Assembly: GCA_031761405.1 (NCBI GenBank)
Contig: JASEVX010000017.1
Location: 6,745,668-6,809,667, forward strand
From: Serripes groenlandicus
Lineage: Eukaryota; Mollusca; Bivalvia; Cardiida; Cardiidae
DNA length: 64,000 nucleotides
Direction of reading: 5' to 3'
Below are positions 41,410 to 53,400 of this stretch, in pieces. Numbering within the stretch: position 1 is the stretch's first letter; each line of letters begins with the position of its first letter. The notes beneath the pieces are model-generated. The model saw nothing but the letters and a program-made list of their open reading frames with translations. It did not search any database and was not told the origin of the DNA. Both the position numbers and the translations under genes were made by a program.

Positions 41410-44400
41410 GTATGTTACGCCATATATATGGTTTAGGCATTTTTAATGTTCTAGGTGATTCACAATGATATTCGTTGTCTATTCTATGAACCATAGTTCA
41501 ATGCCCTGTTTCGGTGACTGACCTGAATCGGTGATCTTTTCATTTGAGACCTTCGTGACGTGGTCATTTTTTTTGGCTCTATATTTATTTATTAATAATT
41601 TCTTGGTTTGTCTAAATATTTTTCAAATTCGTCTGCTGTAGATTTGTGCGAAAGTGTTGTAGCCAGTGTTTTAACCATTTTCCTCATATAGATGCTTTCT
41701 GACTCAATTTCTCCTTTATCACCATGTTTTCAACTCTATTTGATGTACTTTCATTTAAAGCCATAAAGGGAGTTTCCAAACAATTTCGTGTGCTGCAGAA
41801 TAATTGTTGTACATGTGGGAAAGGGTTAAAAGTGGAATTTAACGTCGTCTGCTGCAGATTTGTTGTATGCAACTGCAAGAAAGGGTTAAAAGTCGCCTGC
41901 TGCATATTTGTTATATGCAACTGCAAGAAACGGTTAAATATCGTCTGCAGTGGATTTGTTATATGCAACTGCAAGAAAGGGTTAAAAGTCGCCTGCTGCA
42001 TATTTGTTATATGCAACTGCAAGAAACGGTTAAATATCGACTGCTGTGGATTTGTTATATGCAACTGCAAGAAAGGGTTAAAAGTCGTCTGCTGCATATT
42101 TGTTATAACTTATATGCAACTGCAAGAAACGGTTAAATATCGTCTGCTGTGGATTTGTTATATGCAACTGCAAGAAAGGGTTAAAAGTCATCTGCTGCAT
42201 ATTTGTTATATGAAACTGCAAGAAACGGTTAAATATCGTCTGCTGTGGATTTGTTATATGCAACTGCAAGAAAGGGTTAAAAGTCGTCTGCTGTGGATTT
42301 GTTATATGCAACTGCAAGAAAGGGTTAAAAGTCGTCTGCTGTATCTTTGTTATATGCAACTGCAAGAAAGGGTTAAAAGTCGTATATGCAACTGCAAGAA
42401 ACGGTTAAATATCGTCTGCTGTGGATTTGTTATATGCAACTGCAAGAAAGGGTTAAAAGTCGTCTGCTGCATATTTGTTATATGCAACTGCAAGAAACGG
42501 TTAAATATCGTCTGCTGTGGATTTGTTATATGCAACTGCAAGAAAGGGTTAAAAGTCGTCTGCTGTGGATTTGTTATATGCAACTGCAAGAAAGGGTTAA
42601 AAGTCGTCTGCTGTATATTTGTTATATGCAACTGCAAGAAAGGGTTAAAAGTCGTCTGCTGCATATTTGTTATATGCAACTGCAAGAAACAGTTAAATAT
42701 CGTCTGCTGTGGATTTGTTATATGCAACTGCAAGAAACGGTTAAATATCGTCTGCTGTGGATTTGTTATATGCAACTGCAAGAAAGGGTTAAAAGTTGTC
42801 TGCTGTGGATTTGTTATATGCAACTGCAAGAAAGGGTTAAAAGTCGTCTGCTGTATATTTGTTATATGCAACTGCAAGAAAGGGTTAAAAGTCGTCTGCT
42901 GCATATTTGTTATATGCAACTGCAAGAAACGGTTAAATATCGTCTGCTGTGAATTTGTTATATATGCAACTGCAAGAAAGGGTTAAAAGTTGTCTGCTGC
43001 ATATTTGTTATATGCAACTGCAAGAAAGGGTTAAAAGTCGTCTGCTGCATATTTGTTATATGCAACTGCAAGAAACGGTTAAATATCGTCTGCAGTGGAT
43101 TTGTTATATGCAACTGCAAGAAACGGTTAAAAGTCGTCTGCTGCATATTTGTTATATGCAACTGCAAGAAACGGTTAAATATCGACTGCTGTGGATTTGT
43201 TATATGCAACTGCAAGAAAGGGTTAAAAGTCGTCTGCTGCATATTTGTTATATGCAACTGCAAGAAACGGTTAAATGTCGTCTGCTGTGGATTTGTTATA
43301 TGCAACTGCAAGAAAGGGTTAAAAGTCATCTGCTGCATATTTGTTATATGAAACTGCAAGAAACGGTTAAATATCGTCTGCTGTGGATTTGTTATATGCA
43401 ACTGCAAGAAAGGGTTAAAAGTCGTCTGCTGTGGATTTGTTATATGCAACTGCAAGAAAGGGTTAAAAGTCGTCTGCTGCATATTTGTTATATGCAACTG
43501 CAAGAAACGGTTAAATATCGTCTGCAGTGGATTTGTTATATGCAACTGCAAGAAAGGGTTAAAAGTCGTCTGCTGCATATTTGTTATATGCAACTGCAAG
43601 AAAGGGTTAAAAGTCCTCTGCTGTGGATTTGTTGTATGAAACTGCAAGAAACGGTTAAATATCGTCTGCTGTGGATTTGTTATATGCAACTGCAAGAAAG
43701 GGTTAAAAGTCGTCTGCTGTGGATTTGTTATATGCAACTGCAAGAAAGGGTTAAAAGTCCTCTGCTGTGGATTTGTTGTATGAAACTGCAAGAAACGGTT
43801 AAATATCGTCTGCTGTGGATTTGTTATATGCAACTGCAAGAAAGGGTTAAAAGTCGTCTGCTGTGGATTTGTTATATGCAACTGCAAGAAAGGGTTAAAA
43901 GTCGTCTGCTGTATATTTGTTATATGCAACTGCAAGAAAGGGTTAAAAGTCGTATATGCAACTGCAAGAAACGGTTAAATATCGTCTGCTGTGGATTTGT
44001 TATATGCAACTGCAAGAAAGGGTTAAAAGTCGTCTGCTGCATATTTGTTATATGCAACTGCAAGAAACGGTTAAATATCGTCTGCTGTGGATTTGTTATA
44101 TGCAACTGCAAGAAAGGGTTAAAAGTCGTCTGCTGTGGATTTGTTATATGCAACTGCAAGAAAGGGTTAAAAGTCGTCTGCTGTATATTTGTTATATGCA
44201 ACTGCAAGAAAGGGTTAAAAGTCGTCTGCTGCATATTTGTTATATGCAACTGCAAGAAACAGTTAAATATCGTCTGCTGTGGATTTGTTATATGCAACTG
44301 CAAGAAACGGTTAAATATCGTCTGCTGTGGATTTGTTATATGCAACTGCAAGAAAGGGTTAAAAGTCGTCTGCTGTGGATTTGTTATATGCAACTCAGGG

Positions 44401-47400
44401 CCTTTTTACCTTATGAGCCATAATATGGTGTCCGGATTTTGAGTTACATCACAAACACTGTGGTGTCCTCTTTTGTAATATTTGACTTTTGTCAAATTAA
44501 ATGCTATATATATGTTTAGAACAATATCTAAAGCTGTTAAATTCTAAATGACAAAATAGATTTTATCTTTAAATAAAGAGAAATGTGGGTTTTAAATTGT
44601 ATTGTTAGTAACACAGGACACCATATAATAAATCAATTTTATGAAGATTATGCCTAGTTAAATTTGTTTAGATCTAATTTACATTTTCACCATCTTTATT
44701 TGGAATTATTTCAATAAATAAATGGTTTATTTAGTGAAATAATTAATAGTATACAACTAGATAAAGAATGGTGTAACAGGACACAACATGATGTAACAGG
44801 ACACAAACTGGTGTGTAACAGGACACAAAATGATGTAACTGGACACTTATTCAATTGTATTGTTAGTAACACAGGACACCATGAAATAAATCAATTTTAT
44901 GAAGATTTTGCCTAGTTGAATTTGTTTAGATCTAATTTACATTTTCACCATCTTTATTTGGAATTATTTCAATAAATAAATGGTTTATTTAGTGAAATAA
45001 TTAATAGTATACAACTAGACAAAGAATGGTGTAACAGGACACAAACTGTTGTGTAACAGGACACAAAATGATGTAACTGGACACTAATTGTGCACTTCAT
45101 ATAAGTGTGTAACAGGACACCTTAGAAAAAAATAAACAAATCATATAATAGCATAAACATTTTCAGTATAAATAATTCTCCAGTTAAATTAAAATATACT
45201 AATCATGCAAATATGTATTTATTACGTAAGCAAAGTGCTTATGGAGGTAGAATATGCTTTCCAGGACAGTCAACGTTACAAGGCAAAAGAGACAAAATTC
45301 GCGATTTTTTTTCCCCAGTCAAAAATAATAACAAGTTCTTCGTAGTGAATTAAATAGGTTCGCAAACATCTCTGGACAATTTAAATAACGAAATAGGAAG
45401 TTACTACGCATTGCGATACATTATAAGCAACCATTGATGATCGCAATTGGCTTGGTGGCGGCGTAACAAAATTTCAGAAGTCTGACTGTCATTTTCGAGC
45501 CGCCATTTTAAAACACTCTTGTCGTAAAACGTCTCTAACTGTCGTAAATTGTTGCGATGTTTAATGTCGTAAATAGAACAGCCAGAATTTAGTTTCCTCC
45601 TAGGTGATCGACGAAGCATTTATTAATTATAACAAAATAATAGGGCGTAACAAAAAAAGACACAATTTTGATAAACATATTTTGACTCCCTGTCAAATAA
45701 AAGATATCTGTCCCAGAACAACATGTTTACGACATTAACAAAGAATGTAAGTGATCACGTGATTTGAATGCAATGAAAATATGGTTATCGGTCCAGGTTT
45801 CGAGTTTTGATGCTATTTAGACGTGATGTAACTTGGTGGACACATTCGTTACGCCAATGTCTAGGATTTTATATTCAAATCAAAATCATATTTACGTCGC
45901 TCTATTAAATCTTAAAGTTATATTTACAAGTAATTTGTTAAATTATTATTTCACACATATTAGTTTCCAAACTTTAAATATAAAGAAAAACAGTTTGTTT
46001 TGGTTTTCAAAAAGTCCTCCCATGCCTTTGTCGGGAAGGACACGGCGAAAATGCTCAAGAAAAGTATTAATTAAAGGAGTTTATCAGTTCTTTCAGAAAT
46101 CAATAGCATATTATTTTATAGATTTAGTAGTTTCTAACAGTTTGTGACATGCTGTTAAACTATAAAACACATAGTTCTTCAAATAAAGGAGAATAAATAA
46201 TGACTCTGTGATGTAACACAAAATCCCGGACACCATATTATGGCTCTTATATAAGTGACACCTTTAAAAGGTGTCTTCCCAATTGAAAATACCCTCTTTT
46301 TTTCCCAATTTTGTCAGCGAATTTCCCAAAATAAAGAAATAATTTCCCAATTTTCTGACATAATTATTCCAGCTATATTAAATGGGATAATTTAAATTCC
46401 TCTTTCGAGGCGAATTTCCAAACATGTCTGCAAAATATTTTCTCAGTCTGCTGTAATCTCTAGTCTGAAGTGAATAAATACTGTTAATGATATGTCCATG
46501 ATTTTGTTTGTTGTTTAAATGTCGCTCCACCTTTTCCCAATTTGGGCGAAAATCGCGCTTAAATTTCCCAAAATGAAAGGCTAAGGCTTCTTCCCAATTT
46601 CTGGAAAAAAGGCCCTGCAACTGCAAGAAAGGGTTAAAAGTCGTCTGCTGTATATTTGTTATATGCAACTGCAAGAAAGGGTTAAAAGTCGTCTGCTGCA
46701 TATTTGTTATATGCAACTGCAAGAAACGGTTAAATATCGTCTGCTGTGGATTTGTTATATGCAACTGCAAGAAAGGGTTAAAAGTTGTCTGCTGCATATT
46801 TGTTATATGCAACTGCAAGAAAGGGTTAAAAGTCGTCTGCTGTGGATTTGTTATATGCAACTGCAAGAAAGGGTTAAAAGTCGTCTGCTGCATATTTGTT
46901 ATATGCAACTGCAAGAAACGGTTAAATATCGTCTGCAGTGGATTTGTTATATGCAACTGCAAGAAAGGGTTAAAAGTCGTCTGCTGCATATTTGTTATAT
47001 GCAACTGCAAGAAACGGTTAAATATCGACTGCTGTGGATTTGTTATATGCAACTGCAAGAAAGGGTTAAAAGTCGTCTGCTGCATATTTGTTATATGCAA
47101 CTGCAAGAAACGGTTAAATGTCGTCTGCTGTGGATTTGTTATATGCAACTGCAAGAAAGGGTTAAAAGTCATCTGCTGCATATTTGTTATATGAAACTGC
47201 AAGAAACGGTTAAATATCGTCTGCTGTGGATTTGTTATATGCAACTGCAAGAAAGGGTTAAAAGTCGTCTGCTGTGGATTTGTTATATGCAACTGCAAGA
47301 AAGGGTTAAAAGTCGTCTGCTGTATATTTGTTATATGCAACTGCAAGAAAGGGTTAAAAGTTGTCTGCTGCATATTTGTTATATGCAACTGCAAGAAACG

Positions 47401-50400
47401 GTTAAATATCGTCTGCTGTGGATTTGTTATATGCAACTGCAAGAAAGGGTTAAAAGTCGTCTGCTGTGGATTTGTTATATGCAACTGCAAGAAAGGGTTA
47501 AAAGTCGTCTGCTGTATATTTGTTATATGCAACTGCAAGAAAGGGTTAAAAGTTGTCTGCTGCATATTTGTTATATGCAACTGCAAGAAACGGTTAGGTA
47601 AATATCGTCTGCTGTGGATTTGTTATATGCAAAGTTCTGCAAGAAAGGGTTAACAGTCGTCTGCTGCATATTTGTTATATGCAACTGCAAGAAACGGTTA
47701 AATATCGTCTGCTGTGGATTTGTTATATGCAACTGCAAGAAACGGTTAAAAGTCGTCTGCTGTGGATTTGTTATATGCAACTGCAAGAAAGGGTTAAAAG
47801 TCGTCTGCTGTATATTTGTTATATGCAACTGCAAGAAAGGGTTAAAAGTCGTCTGCTGCATATTTGTTATATGCAACTGCAAGAAACGGTTAAATATCGT
47901 CTGCTGTGGATTTGTTATATGCAACTGCAAGAAACGTTTAAATATCGTCTGCTGTGGATTTGTTATATGCAACTGCAAGAAAGGGTTAAAAAAATAAAAG
48001 TCGTCTGCTGTGGATTTGTTATATGCAACTGCAAGAAAGGGTTAAAAGTCGTCTGCTGTATATTTGTTATATGCAACTGCAAGAAAGGGTTAAAAGTCGT
48101 CTGCTGCATATTTGTTATATGCAACTGCAAGAAACGGTTAAATATCGTCTGCTGTGGATTTGTTATATGCAACTGCAAGAAAGGGTTAAAAGTTGTCTGC
48201 TGCATATTTGTTATATGCAACTGCAAGAAAGGGTTAAAAGTCGTCTGCTGTGGATTTGTTATATGCAACTGCAAGAAAGGGTTAAAAGTCGTCTGCTGCA
48301 TATTTGTTATATGCAACTGCAAGAAACTGTTAAATATCGTCTGCAGTGGATTTGTTATATGCAACTGCAAGAAAGGGTTAAAAGTCGTCTGCTGCATATT
48401 TGTTATATGCAACTGCAAGAAACGGTTAAATATCGACTGCTGTGGATTTGTTATATGCAACTGCAAGAAAGGGTTAAAAGTCGTCTGCTGCATATTTGTT
48501 ATATGCAACTGCAAGAAACGGTTAAATATCGTCTGCTGTGGATTTGTTATATGCAACTGCAAGAAAGGGTTAAAAGTCATCTGCTGCATATTTGTTATAT
48601 GAAACTGCAAGAAACGGTTAAATATCGTCTGCTGTGGATTTGTTATATGCAACTGCAAGAAACGGTAAAAAGTCGTCTGCTGTGGATTTGTTATATGCAA
48701 CTGCAAGAAAGGGTTAAAAGTCGTCTGCTGTATATTTGTTATATGCAACTGCAAGAAAGGGTTAAAAGTCGTCTGCTGCATATTTGTTATATGCAACTGC
48801 AAGAAACGGTTAAATATCGTCTGCTGTGGATTTGTTATATGCAAAGTTCTGCAAGAAAGGGTTAACAGTCGTCTGCTGCATATTTGTTATATGCAACTGC
48901 AAGAAACGGTTAAATATCGTCTGCTGTGGATTTGTTATATGCAACTGCAAGAAAGGGTTAAAAGTCGTCTGCTGTGGATTTGTTATATGCAACTGCAAGA
49001 AAGGGTTAAAAGTCGTCTGCTGTATATTTGTTATATGCAACTGCAAGAAAGGGTTAAAAGTCGTCTGCTGCATATTTGTTATATGCAACTGCAAGAAACA
49101 GTTAAATATCGTCTGCTGTGGATTTGTTATATGCAACTGCAAGAAACGGTTAAATATCGTCTGCTGTGGATTTGTTATATGCAACTGCAAGAAAGGGTTA
49201 AAAGTCGTCTGCTGTGGATTTGTTATATGCAACTGCAAGAAAGGGTTAAAAGTCGTCTGCTGTATATTTGTTATATGCAACTGCAAGAAAGGGTTAAAAG
49301 TCGTCTGCTGCATATTTGTTATATGCAACTGCAAGAAACGGTTAAATATCGTCTGCTGTGGATTTGTTATATGCAACTGCAAGAAAGGGTTAAAAGTTGT
49401 CTGCTGCATATTTGTTATATGCAACTGCAAGAAAGGGTTAAAAGTCGTCTGCTGTGGATTTGTTATATGCAACTGCAAGAAAGGGTTAAAAGTCGTCTGC
49501 TGCATATTTGTTATATGCAACTGCAAGAAACGGTTAAATATCGTCTGCAGTGGATTTGTTATATGCAACTGCAAGAAAGGGTTAAAAGTCGTCTGCTGCA
49601 TATTTGTTATATGCAACTGCAAGAAAGGGTTAAAAGTCCTCTGCTGTGGATTTGTTGTATGCAACTGCAAGAAAGGGTTAAAAGTCCTCTGCTGTGGATT
49701 TGTTGTATGTAACTGCAAGAAAGGGTAAAAAGTCATCTGCTGTGGATTTGTTATATGCAACTGCAAGAAAGGGTTAAAAGTCCTCTGCTGTGGATTTGTT
49801 ATATGCAACTGCAAGAAAGGGTTAAAAGTCGTCTGCTGCAGATTTGTTGTGTGCAACTGCAAGAAAGGGTTAAAAGTCGTCTGCTGTATATTTGTTGTAT
49901 GCAACTGCAAGAAAGGGTTAAATGTCGTCTGCTGCAGATTTGTTATATGCAACTGCAAGAAAGGGTTAAAAGTCGTCTGCTGCAGATTTGTTGTATGCAA
50001 CTGCAAGAAAGGGTTAAAAGTCGTCTGCTGTATATTTGTTATATGCAACTGCAAGAAAGGGTTAAAGAAATGTCACCATTTGCCAGTGTTTTAAAAAATT
50101 GTCTGCATATAGACAACATTTGCGGGCTGGTTTGATTGATTGCAATGTAACCCTTTCCCACACACAGCAAATCTTGCAGCAGACCACTTCGAAAACATAT
50201 TGGAGTCTTTGAAAACATTGTGGCAGAATGAGAAATTGTTCATCATTCATTGCATGTTACATTGCAACTGGTATGTTTCGGGTTTCTTAACCTTTTCCCT
50301 CATATAGACGCTTTCTGACGCCTCTGCAGCAGACAGCTTTTTGAAAACATAGTGACAAAAGAAGAAATTGCACAGAACGTGCAATTTCTCCTTTTGCCAC

Positions 50401-53400
50401 AATGTTTTCCACTTTTTGTCATAGGTTATCCATTCAATTATTGAGATATTCCATTTTTTGTTAAAATATGTTCAAAGTCGTCTGCTGCAGAATTGTTGTA
50501 TGAGTGAAAGGGTTAATATATTATTAGAATCTTACAATTCTAAACATCAGGAAGAAAATGTAAAATTGGAAGACAGAAGTATTTACCTTACAACAGAGCT
50601 CTAGATAAGGGGTGTTTTGCATGTTCTAAAATGTTTATTTGACCCTCGAAACCTATGTTGCGGGTACTCAAAAGAATCTTCGCAGTGAGACGATTCTTTT
50701 GAGTACTCACAGCATAGGGTTTGTTTTAATATTAAGAGAGAAATTGTGGGAAAGAAGAGCTGAATACCCATCCTTAATATCTGGACCTCTGTTACAAGCG
50801 TAACTGTGTTAGCAGTGTAAGAAATTGTAAAACTCATTTGTACTATTTTGTTTGTATTTATAGCTTACCTCTTTAAAGAATATCAATGGAGAAGAAAATA
50901 CCAAGACATTATCAGACATAACCGGTAGGAATTTGTTTTTGTTGAAATTACTAAGGTGTTATTTATCTATTGACCCTTTCCCACATACAATAAATCTGCT
51001 GCAGACGACTATAAAAATATTCAGAAGTTTTCAAAAGTCGTCTGCTGCAGAGGCATCAGAAATCGTCTGAAAGAGGGAAAGGGTTATTTATCTTCTGGGA
51101 ATAATTTGTGTGCCCTTTGCAGCAGAAATATTGCATGTTTCTATGATCTAATTCAAACTGAAAACTATTATTAGAAATAAATGCAAGATGTGTACATAAA
51201 GAAGGAATTTATAATTTTAACCTACAATGTTTTCCAAGATTGTCTGTAATTATTGCTGTCAACAGTTGAAATTATAAAATAAAAGCGTTACAAGATAGAT
51301 GACAAAGTTAGCTTATTATTGCGATAAATGACAAAGTGAATACATGATTGTGATAAATGACAAAGTGAGTACATGCTTTCGAGAAATGACAAAGTGAGTA
51401 CATGATTGCAGCAGGTAATGTTATTATCAATATTCTTTCAGAATTTGGATATCTGCCATTGTTGAATGGGAACTCAAATGAGGCCTCTGGGGGAAAGTAT
51501 GGTATAGATGAGTGTGTGAAGAGGCTGATCAACCTTAGTGAAACGGGTCACAAGTTGACCTCCGTGCAAAAGGTACATAATGCCATACAACAGAGGCCTT
51601 GATAAAGAGTGATAAACAGACTTTTACGTGGCTTGTAAAAAAATCAGCTATATCACAGCGTTTTCTTAACTCTTTCCCTCATATAGATGCTTTCTGATGC
51701 CTCTGCAGCAGACTGCTTTTTGAAAACATAGTGACAAAAGTAGAAATTGCACAAAACGTGCAATTTCTCCTTTTGCCACAATGTTTTCCACTTTTAGTCA
51801 TAGGTTATTCATTCAATTATAGAGATTTTCTATTTTTTGACAAAATACGTTCAAAGTCTTCTGCTGCAGAATTGCCGTATGAGGGAAAGGGTTAATAAGT
51901 TAACGATTCCACTAGTCAGCAAGTCAATCTTAATGCCCCACAATACTGAGCGCCAAAGAGGGTGGTCCATAACTACCATTTTAAAAGCCTTTGACCCGAC
52001 TAGAGATGTAACCTGTGACCTGAACCCCAGCCTACCACTATACCACAGAGGTGGTCTTTTGCCGGACAAAACATTTCCTATGAACCTTTCTGCACTTGAT
52101 GGTACATTTCCATTAATGAAAACATTGTGGCAAAAGGAAATATTCATCTCTTTTTAGCTCACCTGAGCTTCGTGCTGAGGTGTTATTGTAATCTCCTTTT
52201 GTCCGGCGTCCGTTGTGCGTTGTCGGTCCGTCAACATCTTCTCCTCAGTAACCAGTGGGTCAATTGGGATGAAACCTTACAGAAAGCATCCTCTCAATGA
52301 CCTCACCAAAATTCCTTCAGAATTTTGGGATCCATGCAGAATTCTGGTTTTCATGGCAACCAAATGAAAACAACTTTAAAATTCTTCTTCTCCCAAACTG
52401 GTTGGCCGATTATTAAATAATGTTGTAGAAATGTTCCTTGGATGACCCTCTATCAGATTCCTTCAAGCCATGTTGATTGGTCGAAAAACATGGCCACCAT
52501 GGGGCAGGGCTAAATTGCCTTATATGGCTACAGTGAAAACTTAAAAAAATCTTCTTCTTGGAAAGTGTCGGGCTGATTTTCAAATTATTTTGTTGAAATG
52601 TTTCTAGGGTGACCCCATGAGATTCCTTCAAGCCATGTTGATTGGTCTCAAAACATGGCCGCCAGAGGGCGGGGCTATTTTGCCTTATATGGCTAAAGTT
52701 AAATCTTAAAAAATCTTCTCCGAAAGTGCCAAGCCGATTTTCAAATAATTTCGTAGAAAGGTTCCTTGGGTGACCCTCTATCAGATTCCTTAAAGCCATG
52801 TTGATTGGTTGTGGCAAAAGGAGAAATTGCTCGTTCTGAGCAATTTCTTCTTTTGTCACTATGTTTTCAAAAAGCTGTCTGCTGCAGAGGCGTCAGAAAG
52901 CGTGTATATGAGGGAAAGGGTTAAGTATGATTTAGGCTTCTTGAGTTATAAGGGAGATAATTCGAGGATAAGGTATCTAGAATACTAACGGTTTAACCCT
53001 TTCCCACTTGCAAATGTATTATGACGCATCTGCAGCAGACAAAATTTGAAAACATTGGGACAAAAGAAGAAATTGCTCATGTGAGCAATTTCTGCTTTGC
53101 CACACTGCCATTTACTATAATTATACCCCCGATAAACGAAGTTTAGAGGGGGTATATTGGAGTCGCCCTGTGGTTGGTCGGTCGGTCGGTCGGTTGGTCC
53201 GTTGCGATTTTCCTTGTCCGGAGCATAACTTTAAAACTAATTGTTGGAATTTAATAAAACTTCATAGGATGATACAACACATTGAGAGGAAGTGCAGTGT
53301 ACAGGAACCATAACTCTATTTTACCTAAATACAGAGTTATTGCCCTTTGTTACTTTTTCTTGTCCGGAGAATTACTTAATAACTAACAGATGGAATATGA

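Larger units (their letters stand above)
44396..46617. mobile_element. CAGGG-ended transposon inserted in the satellite
   Basis: The ends CAGGGCCTTTTTACC and GGAAAAAAGGCCCTG are inverted repeats. The host sequence CAACT is duplicated on both sides (44391-44395, 46618-46622), and removing the element restores an ordinary monomer (ATGCAACTGCAAG). CAGGG termini fit a hAT-type element, but a 5-bp duplication is shorter than the usual 8 bp. Its right part repeats TTCCCAATTT. Read on the minus strand, it is open as NWEEALAFHFGKFKRDFRPN, similarity unknown. Without the inner insertion it would be about 386 bp. Confidence 0.85.

Noticed and set aside
42949..44442. 497-codon open frame MQLQERVKSRLL...
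   Set aside because: It is the 48-bp satellite read in one of several equally open frames; the same DNA gives 325 codons on the minus strand.
41843..50066. CRISPR-like array
   Set aside because: The 48-bp units are contiguous with no unique spacers, in an intron of an animal gene.
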